DNA of 6,298 nt. Origin: Chloroflexota bacterium (GTDB lineage: Bacteria; Chloroflexota; Dehalococcoidia; Dehalococcoidales; RBG-16-60-22). How positions within the stretch are numbered: the first letter of the stretch is position 1; each line of letters opens with the position of its first letter. Below, in pieces: positions 1 to 5,753 of the stretch. The stretch spans positions 1 to 6,298 of the forward strand of contig JANYKH010000115.1 in assembly GCA_025358235.1 (NCBI GenBank), read 5' to 3'. A program made the position numbers and the translations under genes. The notes under the pieces were generated by a model. That model did no database searches. It was not told the origin of the DNA and saw only the letters and a list, made by a program, of their open reading frames with translations.

Positions 1-164
1 GGGATGCCCAGTTCCTGGAAGAAGACCTGGGACATCTGAAAGTCATAGTGCTGCCCGGTGTGAATCAGTGTCACCTTGATTTCCGGGTGCTGGGCGATCT
101 CCCTCATTATGGGGGCGATTTTCATAAAATTCGGCCTGGCCCCGCCGATAATTGTCAGATTCAT
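1..164 (-). CDS. wecB: UDP-N-acetylglucosamine 2-epimerase (non-hydrolysing, WecB/WbpI type), N-terminal fragment
   Basis: Only the first 54 codons lie in the window; the rest runs off the left edge. The translation begins MNLTIIGGARPNFMKIAPI and continues with HTGQHYD (about residues 38-44) and a segment ending FFQELGIP. These are the N-terminal signatures of the non-hydrolysing UDP-GlcNAc 2-epimerase family, which has a GT-B-like fold and inverts C2 of UDP-GlcNAc or of UDP-2,3-diacetamido-glucuronic acid. The ATG at 164 is preceded by AAGGAA (169-174) and lies 21 bases after the stop of the upstream acyltransferase, so it is the last visible gene of the operon. Downstream of a WbpB/WbpD/WbpE-type set, a WbpI role (C2 epimerisation of the diacetamido sugar to the manno form) is plausible by inference. 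A plain WecB role making UDP-ManNAc cannot be excluded from this fragment. The family call is confident; the exact substrate is not. Confidence 0.88.
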   Translation of the reverse strand, partial: MNLTIIGGARPNFMKIAPIMREIAQHPEIKVTLIHTGQHYDFQMSQVFFQELGI

Positions 165-168
165 TTTA

Positions 169-174
169 TTCCTT
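169..174 (-). promoter_or_regulatory. Ribosome binding site of the 2-epimerase
   Basis: The minus strand reads AAGGAA, ending 4 bases before the ATG at 164. It supports that ATG as the start of the truncated epimerase gene. Confidence 0.6.
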
Positions 175-185
175 AATCAATTGTT

Positions 186-662
186 TTAATCGGGCAAAGT
201 GGTATTGTTAGCTTTGATTTGGGCCGGATTTCCGGCCACCATGGCTCCGTCAGGTACGCTCCGGATAACCACACTTCCCGCTGCGACCATCGCCGATTTT
301 CCCACCGTTATTCCGCAGAGAATGGTGGCGTTGGCGCCGATGCTGGCGCCATCTTTGATCAGAGTCGGTTCGACATGCCAATCAGCTTCGCCCCTGGGTT
401 GGTCTCCGGTGGTGGCGCGGGGAACCCTGTCATTCGTGAAACAGGCGTGGGGCCCAACAAAAACGTTGTCCTCAATTGTCACGCCCTCCGGAATAAAAGC
501 GAAGGCCTGAATTTTACAGTTATTACCGATGATGACGTTCTTCCCGATCTCAACGAAAGAACCGATCCGGGTATTATCCCCGATCTTACAACCGTAAAGG
601 TTGACCTGTTCAGGGTGATAGATATTGACGTTCTTACCCAGAATTGTATCAGTACTAATCAC
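186..662 (-). CDS. Stand-alone left-handed beta-helix (hexapeptide repeat) acyltransferase, WbpD/WxcM-like
   Basis: This 158-residue protein consists almost wholly of hexapeptide repeats ([LIV]GxxxxI type, e.g. IGDNTRIG, IGKNVIIG, IGANATILCG, VGKSAMVAAGSVV). It ends with the GNPA motif (about 144-147) typical of sugar-nucleotide N-acetyltransferases. Such enzymes are trimeric, cytoplasmic and acetyl-CoA dependent, and usually acetylate an amine placed on a nucleotide sugar by a DegT-type aminotransferase. It aligns by eye with the C-terminal half of the fused protein at 3990-5558, sharing the FTN motif (Asn77 here). It lacks the cysteine-rich tail found there and has a different segment after FTN (NDRVPRAT). 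The start is GTG: an AAGGAG site lies 8 bases upstream, and the gene overlaps the end of the upstream dehydrogenase by 8 bases, which suggests translational coupling. The substrate is inferred from context to be a 3-amino sugar nucleotide. A 4-amino sugar or O-acetylation remains possible. Confidence 0.88.
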   Translation of the reverse strand: MISTDTILGKNVNIYHPEQVNLYGCKIGDNTRIGSFVEIGKNVIIGNNCKIQAFAFIPEGVTIEDNVFVGPHACFTNDRVPRATTGDQPRGEADWHVEPTLIKDGASIGANATILCGITVGKSAMVAAGSVVIRSVPDGAMVAGNPAQIKANNTTLPD

Positions 663-1590
663 GGCGGCCGCTCCTTAAACATTCCAGCGCTATTTCAAGG
701 ACTTTAAAGCCGTCCTCGCCGGTGATGGGCGGCGTTTTGTTGTTGGCAACCGCGTCAATGAAGGCCAACAATTCCAGTTTCAGAGGCTCGCCGTAAGGCA
801 CGGGCACTTCTCTCACCACGTAAGCGCCGTCATGATAGGCCTCGTACTCGTTTACCTTCTGTTCCATGAGCCAACCCTTGATGTATTTTTCCCGGGCGGC
901 GATAGTGATTTCCCGGACCTTGAAAGGCGTCAGCCAGTTGGTATTAATGTGGCATAAAACGCCGTTGTCCATCTCGAAGGAAAGGAGGGCCGTGTCCTCA
1001 CGGCTGTTGTTGACTCCCGCCGTAATTAAACTCTTTACCCGCCGGAATCCGGAGTTGGTCAAAAATCGGCAAATATCGATATCATGGGTTGCCAGATCAA
1101 TGACCACGCCCACGTCCTTGATGCGGGGGGGCAGGGGCCCGAGGCGGGATATATTAATTGAAATGACGTTTAAATCCGCGATCCTCTTTTTGACGACGCC
1201 AAAGACAGGGTTAAATCTCTCGACAAGTCCGATCATCAGTTTGACGTTCTTTTGCTGGCAGCGGTTGATGATATTTGAGGCGGCTTGCAGGGTATCGGCA
1301 ATAGGTTTTTCAACCAGGATATTGACCCCGGAGTCCGCAGCGGCGAGGGCTACTTCCTCATGAACTGACGTGGGTACGGCAATACTGACTGCATCCAGGT
1401 TTTTAGACAGTAATTCCCGGTAGTCCGTCATTCCGGTGGTGTGGTTAGCTACGGCGATACGGGCTGCCAAAGCGGCATCAGCGTCCGCCACGCCCACTAA
1501 CTCAACTCCAGGGATTTCACCGTAGACGCGGGCGTGGTTTTTACCCATGGAACCTACCCCGATTACGCCTACTCTTAATGGTCTGTTCAT
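655..1590 (-). CDS. Gfo/Idh/MocA family NAD(P)-dependent oxidoreductase, probable UDP-N-acetylamino-sugar 3-dehydrogenase
   Basis: This 311-residue protein has an N-terminal Rossmann fold with the dinucleotide motif GVGSMGKNHAR (11-21) and an acidic end to the second strand (VADAD, 34-38). The family EKP motif is at 94-96, with the lysine expected in the active site. A DLATHDID segment (165-172) supplies the conserved Asp/His of the C-terminal substrate domain. The ending, with GEPLKLELLAFIDA and a GxDGxKVLEIAL-like segment, is typical of sugar-nucleotide members. These enzymes oxidise C3 of UDP-GlcNAc or UDP-GlcNAcA before transamination; from memory, it looks closer to the short stand-alone UDP-GlcNAc 3-dehydrogenases than to the longer WbpB/WlbA type fused at 3990-5558. 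The ATG overlaps the glycosyltransferase stop (TAATG) and has AAAGGAG 9 bases upstream. Its 3' end overlaps the following acyltransferase, so those two form a natural pair. It could instead act on another cyclic sugar. Confidence 0.88.
   Translation of the reverse strand: MNRPLRVGVIGVGSMGKNHARVYGEIPGVELVGVADADAALAARIAVANHTTGMTDYRELLSKNLDAVSIAVPTSVHEEVALAAADSGVNILVEKPIADTLQAASNIINRCQQKNVKLMIGLVERFNPVFGVVKKRIADLNVISINISRLGPLPPRIKDVGVVIDLATHDIDICRFLTNSGFRRVKSLITAGVNNSREDTALLSFEMDNGVLCHINTNWLTPFKVREITIAAREKYIKGWLMEQKVNEYEAYHDGAYVVREVPVPYGEPLKLELLAFIDAVANNKTPPITGEDGFKVLEIALECLRSGRRD
671..676 (-). promoter_or_regulatory. Ribosome binding site fixing the GTG start of the acyltransferase
   Basis: The minus strand reads AAGGAG with 8 bases to the GTG at 662. 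It lies inside the last codons of the upstream dehydrogenase. This strong site decides in favour of the GTG start. Confidence 0.75.
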
Positions 1591-2759
1591 TAAACCGGTC
1601 TCCTTTTAGACACTTCCAGCAAGACCCGTTCCAGCTTTTCCGAAAGGACATCCCAATTATAATTCTTTTCGACGAAATTACGGCCCCGCCGCCCCATTTC
1701 CTCACGCTCCGCCGGGTTATTGATTAACCTCTCGATAACTTCCGCACATTTATCCGCGCCGGAAGCATATAAAACTACCTCTGGGGGCGCTACGAGCGGC
1801 CTGGTGGCGATTGATGGTTTAGCGCAGGCAAGATATTGTAAAAATGAAAGAGGCTGGGCGTTATCGAATTTTAAAGGCATCACGCAAATATCCATGCAAC
1901 AAGTATAGTCAGGGACGCGTACATATGGAACCGTGTCGGTGAAGATGACTTTATCCTGAATGCCGTAAGTTCGGGCAAGTTCGCGGGCTTTAGGCAGGCC
2001 AACTTCTCCGCCGACAACCAGCATTTTAAGGTTTGGGTGACCACCGGAGAGTTGCTTTATCGCACCAAAAATGGGGTCTAAGTCCACCCATTCTCTGAGC
2101 GCCCCCACATAGCCGATGACAATGGAATTTTCTAGTCCCAGTTCTTTTTTTAAGAGTTCAACATTATGCGGCTTAAAAAAGTCGATATTTACGCCATTGG
2201 GGATGAGTACTGTTTTATTCTGAGGGACGGGGTACATATCCCGGAGGTTGGGGGTGATGTAGCAGACTTTTTCCGCCAGGTCCAGATTCTTGCGCAGCAT
2301 CATGCGGCCGGCGAGCCTGCCGGTTCCACGGAGTGGGGCAGGGATCTGGGGAGAGTTGCCGATCATCTTCGGCAGATCATCCGCCATGTCATAAACTGTC
2401 CCGATTTTTTGCGACCGCATTAATTTGCCCACAGTATATCCGAGGAAGAGCGAGTTATAGTTAAAATGGACATCAAAACCGGAACGAGCCAGTTTCCGCA
2501 GCCAACCTTTACCAGGCAGGGCAGAACTGATCTCCTGGATAATGGGGCTTTGCTTTTTCCCGGTCAGATAGTGAAGTTGATATTTCCCGAAATCGAAACC
2601 GCGCATATAGACGGGGCTGGCTTGCCCCTTTGCCTTCCACCAGTCGTTGATGCTGACCACGGTGACATCATGCTCGCGGCTGAGATAACGTATAAACCAG
2701 TGCAGGCGGCTGGGAGCCCCTTTTTTAGGATCGATGATGGAAGTAACAAGTATTTTCAT
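1590..2759 (-). CDS. Glycosyltransferase, GT4/GT-B-like
   Basis: Starting at the ATG at 2759, this 389-residue protein begins MKILVTSI, a usual GT-B N-terminal strand. The C-terminal nucleotide-sugar-binding half holds IPNGVNIDFF (186-195), IGYVGALREW (215-224), a VVGGE strand (about 249-253) and PLSFLQYLACAKP (303-315). It ends with a region of the NNPAEREEMGRRGR type. It probably transfers a sugar from an NDP-sugar to a growing surface glycan or lipid-linked acceptor on the cytoplasmic side. No transmembrane segment or signal peptide is visible. The acidic residues of the classical EX7E motif are not obvious: the usual second Glu is Gln308 and the first is replaced by an Asn in FDNAQ. An in-frame GTG at 2777 would add six residues, but neither start has a good Shine-Dalgarno site at normal spacing; the ATG is preferred for its family-like beginning. 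The gene follows a 114-base gap and runs into the next dehydrogenase by a TAATG overlap. Donor and acceptor cannot be named. Confidence 0.85.
   Translation of the reverse strand: MKILVTSIIDPKKGAPSRLHWFIRYLSREHDVTVVSINDWWKAKGQASPVYMRGFDFGKYQLHYLTGKKQSPIIQEISSALPGKGWLRKLARSGFDVHFNYNSLFLGYTVGKLMRSQKIGTVYDMADDLPKMIGNSPQIPAPLRGTGRLAGRMMLRKNLDLAEKVCYITPNLRDMYPVPQNKTVLIPNGVNIDFFKPHNVELLKKELGLENSIVIGYVGALREWVDLDPIFGAIKQLSGGHPNLKMLVVGGEVGLPKARELARTYGIQDKVIFTDTVPYVRVPDYTCCMDICVMPLKFDNAQPLSFLQYLACAKPSIATRPLVAPPEVVLYASGADKCAEVIERLINNPAEREEMGRRGRNFVEKNYNWDVLSEKLERVLLEVSKRRPV
1600..1606 (-). promoter_or_regulatory. Ribosome binding site of the stand-alone oxidoreductase
   Basis: The minus strand reads AAAGGAG, 9 bases before the ATG at 1590. 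It sits within the last codons of the glycosyltransferase, whose TAA shares its last A with that ATG. Confidence 0.75.
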
Positions 2760-2777
2760 CGTGAAGTATTCTAACAC

Positions 2778-2789
2778 CCGGGCGCCCGG
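2778..2789. repeat. 12-bp perfect GC palindrome upstream of the glycosyltransferase
   Basis: CCGGGCGCCCGG is its own reverse complement. It lies just before the in-frame GTG at 2777, and on the minus strand it exactly fills the space between a GGTGAG sequence (2790-2795) and that GTG. It could be a protein-binding site or a small RNA hairpin affecting initiation. It has no T-tract, so it is not an intrinsic terminator. Confidence 0.4.
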
Positions 2790-2847
2790 CTCACCAACAG
2801 GTTCAGGTAACAGGCAGCTTCCAATCGCCCGGAGGGGCTGCGCCCGG
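2783..2847. repeat. Three copies of CGCCCGG in the gap between aminotransferase and glycosyltransferase
   Basis: CGCCCGG occurs at 2783-2789, 2826-2832 and 2841-2847 (plus-strand reading), all within a non-coding gap of 114 bases. The first copy is part of the 12-bp palindrome. The repeat is short and GC-rich, so chance is possible; no function is recognised. Confidence 0.35.
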
Positions 2848-2873
2848 TCCGCGATAAGGCCCCATAAAGAGGT

Positions 2874-3989
2874 TTACCGGGTAATCAATAAACCTATCTG
2901 ATCAGTAATATAAGTAATCTGTTCTGCGGTCATCTCCGGGTAGATAGGCAGGGAAATAACTTCGTTTTCCGCCCGCTCGCTTTCCGGAAAATCGCCGCGT
3001 TTATAACCCAGGGATTTATAGGCATCCTGGAGGTGCAGGGAGAGGGGATAATACACCATCGTGCCGATGCCTGCCGCTTCCAGGGATTTCTTCAGTTCGT
3101 TGCGGTTAATGTCTTTAGCAAACCGCAGAGTGTAATAGTTGAAAGAATGGCGGCTGTCCGGTTTATTGGCCGGGGGAAGGACGCCCTTGGTGCGTGAAAG
3201 ATTCCTTGCATATGCGCCCGCGATCTCGGTGCGGAGGCGGTTCCACTCGTCAAGATGCTTGAGTTTGGCGCGCAAAATGGCGGCCTGCATGGCATCCAGC
3301 CGGCTGTTAAAGCCCGGTATCAGGTGATAATAAGTGATCTTGGCGCCGTGGGCGCGCAGCATTCTGACTTTTTCATCGATAGACGGGTCGTTGGTAGTGA
3401 CCATGCCGCCATCGCCGTACCCGCCCAACCCCTTGCTGGGGAAGAAGCTAAAGCAACCGGCATCGGCAAGGGAGCCGACTTTTTTGTTTTTATAAGATGC
3501 CCCGAAAGCCTGGGCGCAATCCTCAAGGACTTTCAGGTTATGCTTTTTGGCGATTTGGAGTATGGCGTCCATATCCGCAGGCTGGCCGTATAGGTGCACC
3601 GGGAGAATGGCTTTCGTTTTCTTCGTTATTTTAGCTTCAATTTTAGCGGGGTCCATGTTAAAGGTATCCGGTTGAATATCTACGAACACCGGTTTGGCCC
3701 CGCAGTTGGTGATAGCTTCGGCGGTGGCGATAAAGGTGAATGGGGTGGTGATTACTTCATCGCCGGGGCCTACTCCCGCCGCGATCAGACCGAGATGCAG
3801 GGCGTCTGTGCCGGAGGCGACGCCGATGGCGTATTTCGCGCCGATATAGGCCGCCACTTCTTCTTCAAAGGCTTTGACTTCCGGGCCAAGAATGAATTGG
3901 GTGGAGTCGATTACGCGGGCTATGGCTGAGTCTATTTCAGGCTTAATTGACTGGTATTGCGCCTTAAGGTCAACGAGAGGAATCTTCAC
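2874..3989 (-). CDS. wbpE: DegT/DnrJ/EryC1/StrS family PLP-dependent sugar aminotransferase (WbpE-like)
   Basis: This 371-residue protein is full length for the family. It starts MKIPLVDLKAQY, as WbpE-type 3-aminotransferases do. GTDAL (60-64) supplies the phosphate-binding turn and TTPFTFIATAEAI follows. EDCAQAFGA (156-164) carries the Asp that contacts the pyridine nitrogen (Asp157). SFFPSKGLGGYGDGG (181-195) holds the PLP Schiff-base lysine, Lys186. GFNSRLDAMQAA (226-237) is the usual substrate-loop signature. The enzyme would move an amino group, normally from glutamate, to the 3-keto carbon made by a WbpB-type dehydrogenase. Its GTG start directly abuts the stop of the upstream fused dehydrogenase-acetyltransferase (TAAGTG), with GGAG 8 bases before the start, so the two are very likely co-translated. 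The adjoining fusion makes C3 transamination far more likely than C4, but family members do differ in regiochemistry. Confidence 0.92.
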   Translation of the reverse strand: MKIPLVDLKAQYQSIKPEIDSAIARVIDSTQFILGPEVKAFEEEVAAYIGAKYAIGVASGTDALHLGLIAAGVGPGDEVITTPFTFIATAEAITNCGAKPVFVDIQPDTFNMDPAKIEAKITKKTKAILPVHLYGQPADMDAILQIAKKHNLKVLEDCAQAFGASYKNKKVGSLADAGCFSFFPSKGLGGYGDGGMVTTNDPSIDEKVRMLRAHGAKITYYHLIPGFNSRLDAMQAAILRAKLKHLDEWNRLRTEIAGAYARNLSRTKGVLPPANKPDSRHSFNYYTLRFAKDINRNELKKSLEAAGIGTMVYYPLSLHLQDAYKSLGYKRGDFPESERAENEVISLPIYPEMTAEQITYITDQIGLLITR

Positions 3990-5558
3990 TTATTTTTCTC
4001 CGATAAGGCCATCCGGGCCTTTTAGATAATTTTTGCCGCAAGCGGCGCAGTGGGCTTCTTTGCCCTTGAATTCCAGCCTGACGCCGCACTGGCACATCCA
4101 GCCTTCAAGCTTGGCCGGGTTGCCGTATACCAGGCCGTAGTCAGGCACTTCATGCGTAACGACGCTGCCCGCGCCGATAAAGGCGTATTTACCGACAGGG
4201 TGGCCGCAGACGATCGTGGCATTCGCGCCGATGGTGGCGCCCTTTTTTACCACTGTCGGTTTGTATTCGTTTTTCCGCGAGATATGACTGCGCGGGTTGA
4301 TGACGTTCGTGAAAACACAGGAAGGGCCGCAAAAAACATCATCTTCAAGGGTGACACCCTCGAAGAGTGAGACGTTATTTTCCAGCTTTACATTGTTACC
4401 GATGTTGACGGCCTTGGCGACGAAGACATTCTGGCCGACGACGCAATTCTTGCCCATTTTGACGCCCGGCATCAGGTGGGAGAAGTGCCAAACGCGCGTG
4501 CCCGGACCGATCAGACCGGGTTCCTCGACGATAGCGCTTTCATGGATGAAGACGTTGGTGGGGCCCGTGCCCGGCTCGACAACCTCGCCGCCCAGCTCGA
4601 GGGAAGCCTGGCAGGCGTTGAGGATTTCTAGCACCTTGAGACCTTTTCGCCCGTCCACGCGGGGTTTAGCGCGGCTGGCAATGCAATCGATAAAGTCCTG
4701 GCACTCCAGCTTCAGCGGTTCTTCGGCAGCAATTGGAACGATTTCTGCTTTCTGGGGTTTGGCCACCGGTTTCTGGTCGATCCACTCTACCGGTTGGCGG
4801 TAAAGCAAGAGTTTGTCTTTGGGGTTCAGATCGTTGAATTCGGCCATCCCTTTATCACCGACAACTACCAGGCGCTGCTCTTTGAAAGGGTGCAGCCAGC
4901 TGACGAAGATGTGGGCTCGCAGGTCATGGGGGAAGGCGAGTGTAGTGACCGTGATGTCCGCCACGTCCTTGTTAAGATAGCCTGCGCCGTGCGCGGAAAC
5001 ATGCTCCGGCAGAATACCGCCGGTTAAAAGCAGGATGACTGAGATATCATGGGGGGCGAAGCTCCAGAGGATGTTCTCCTCGGTGCGGATTTTGCCCAGG
5101 TTAAGACGGTTGGAATAGACATAGTTTATCCGTCCAAGTTCACCTTTATCTACGAGTTCCTTGAGCTTGACGATAGCCGGATGGTACTCCAGGATATGGC
5201 CTACGAGCAGGACTCTGCCCAGGCGAGCGGCCAGATCGACAAGTTCGCTGCCTTCGGCGGCGGTTAGGGAGAGGGGTTTTTCAACGAAGATGTCTTTGCC
5301 GGCCAGCAGGGCTTCCCGTCCCAGAGCGTAGTGAGTAACGGCCGGTGTGGAGATAACGACGCCTTTAATCTCCGGATTGGCGAAGATCTTGCGATAATCG
5401 GTCTCGGTTTTGAGTCCCGGAAATTTAGCCGCCAAGCTTTCAAGCAGCGCGGGAGAACTGTCGCAAATCGTGTGTAAGGCGCCCAGTTCGGCGAAGTTGC
5501 GGACGAGGTTTTTCCCCCAGTAGCCGCAGCCAATAACCGCAATATTTTTATCAGGCAT
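3990..5558 (-). CDS. wbpB-wbpD: Fused Gfo/Idh/MocA dehydrogenase (WbpB/WlbA type) and hexapeptide N-acetyltransferase (WbpD/WlbB type)
   Basis: One 522-residue frame carries two enzymes. Residues 1 to about 325 are a complete Gfo/Idh/MocA oxidoreductase: dinucleotide motif GCGYWGKN (10-17), EKP (94-96), and a segment around 153-173 with LGKIRTEEN and WSFAPHDIS, characteristic of the WbpB/WlbA 3-dehydrogenases. After a short linker (about 325-336), residues 337-485 form a complete left-handed beta-helix acetyltransferase of WbpD/WlbB type: IGPGTRVWHF-like opening, FTNVINPRS (416-424), IGANATIVCG and GNPAK. Asn418 matches the Asn I recall as important in WlbB. The tail has four cysteines (Cys489, Cys491, Cys504, Cys507; CxC-x12-CxxC), resembling a zinc ribbon. 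The two activities flank the transamination done by the next gene: C3 oxidation, then N-acetylation. This is the first gene after the promoter at 5617-5645; the ATG at 5558 is supported by the Rossmann start and a modest GGA/GGTGA site. No frameshift or internal stop is visible. Confidence 0.93.
   Translation of the reverse strand: MPDKNIAVIGCGYWGKNLVRNFAELGALHTICDSSPALLESLAAKFPGLKTETDYRKIFANPEIKGVVISTPAVTHYALGREALLAGKDIFVEKPLSLTAAEGSELVDLAARLGRVLLVGHILEYHPAIVKLKELVDKGELGRINYVYSNRLNLGKIRTEENILWSFAPHDISVILLLTGGILPEHVSAHGAGYLNKDVADITVTTLAFPHDLRAHIFVSWLHPFKEQRLVVVGDKGMAEFNDLNPKDKLLLYRQPVEWIDQKPVAKPQKAEIVPIAAEEPLKLECQDFIDCIASRAKPRVDGRKGLKVLEILNACQASLELGGEVVEPGTGPTNVFIHESAIVEEPGLIGPGTRVWHFSHLMPGVKMGKNCVVGQNVFVAKAVNIGNNVKLENNVSLFEGVTLEDDVFCGPSCVFTNVINPRSHISRKNEYKPTVVKKGATIGANATIVCGHPVGKYAFIGAGSVVTHEVPDYGLVYGNPAKLEGWMCQCGVRLEFKGKEAHCAACGKNYLKGPDGLIGEK
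3998..4001 (-). promoter_or_regulatory. Ribosome binding site fixing the GTG start of the aminotransferase
   Basis: The minus strand reads GGAG, 8 bases before the GTG at 3989. The GTG directly follows the TAA of the upstream gene, and the family-typical N-terminus MKIPLVDLKAQY confirms it. Confidence 0.65.
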
Positions 5559-5600
5559 TATTCACCGTCCAAATTATTTCAAGACACGGATGGCCAAAAG

Positions 5601-5616
5601 AGCACATACTTGTGCT
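5601..5616. promoter_or_regulatory. Inverted repeat over the predicted transcription start, candidate operator
   Basis: AGCACA (5601-5606) and TGTGCT (5611-5616) form a perfect 6-bp inverted repeat separated by TACT. It adjoins the -10 box and covers the expected +1 at about 5610, where a bound repressor would block initiation. No T-tract follows on either strand, so it is not a terminator. Operator function is inferred from position only. Confidence 0.45.
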
Positions 5617-5645
5617 ATGATAATCCTTCCCTCAGGTGAAATCAA
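5617..5645 (-). promoter_or_regulatory. Sigma-70-type promoter for the sugar operon
   Basis: On the minus strand, TTGATT (5640-5645) and TATCAT (5617-5622) are separated by exactly 17 bases. They match 4 of 6 bases of the -35 consensus and 5 of 6 of the -10 consensus. The expected start at about 5610 gives a leader of roughly 50 bases before the ATG at 5558. The site lies downstream of the helicase terminator, as needed for an independent operon. Confidence 0.65.
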
Positions 5646-5702
5646 TCCTGACGGCGTACGAAAAGGTACTTAAATACGCATATTTTCGGCGAAAACCCCA
5701 AT

Positions 5703-5731
5703 AAAAAAGGGATGGCCTGAAAAGCCATCCC
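5703..5731 (-). terminator. Rho-independent terminator of the helicase gene
   Basis: GGGATGGC (5709-5716) pairs perfectly with GCCATCCC (5724-5731) across a 7-base loop. On the minus strand the hairpin is followed by six T residues (5703-5708 are A on the plus strand). It begins about 22 bases after the helicase stop. On the plus strand only four T residues follow, after CCG, so any reverse activity should be weaker. Confidence 0.88.
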
Positions 5732-5753
5732 CGTTTTAAAGGTGAACTTTGTT

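Noticed and set aside
199..707. Plus-strand open frames of 103 and 162 codons opposite the acyltransferase gene
   Set aside because: They are antisense to a gene with clear hexapeptide repeats, show no recognisable domain and have no convincing ribosome site. They are shadows of the real reading frame.
866..1363. 165-codon plus-strand open frame
   Set aside because: It lies entirely within the antisense of the stand-alone oxidoreductase; composition and translation look like a frame shadow.
2778..2850. Intrinsic terminator between aminotransferase and glycosyltransferase
   Set aside because: GC-rich inverted repeats are present but stems are short and no T-tract follows on the minus strand.
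4550..4600. Possible frameshift or sequencing error joining two separate genes into the 522-residue fusion
   Set aside because: Both halves are in one continuous frame, with a plausible short linker and no recognisable start or ribosome site at the junction, so a true fusion is the simpler reading. It cannot be fully excluded without reads.
4297..4803. 168-codon plus-strand open frame antisense to the fusion gene
   Set aside because: The minus-strand frame here has unmistakable WbpB and WbpD motifs; the antisense translation resembles no family.
5588..5717. Repeated GGATGGCC at 5588-5595 and 5710-5717
   Set aside because: It is only eight bases and one copy is simply part of the terminator stem. 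No further copies or flanking similarity were seen, so it is probably chance.
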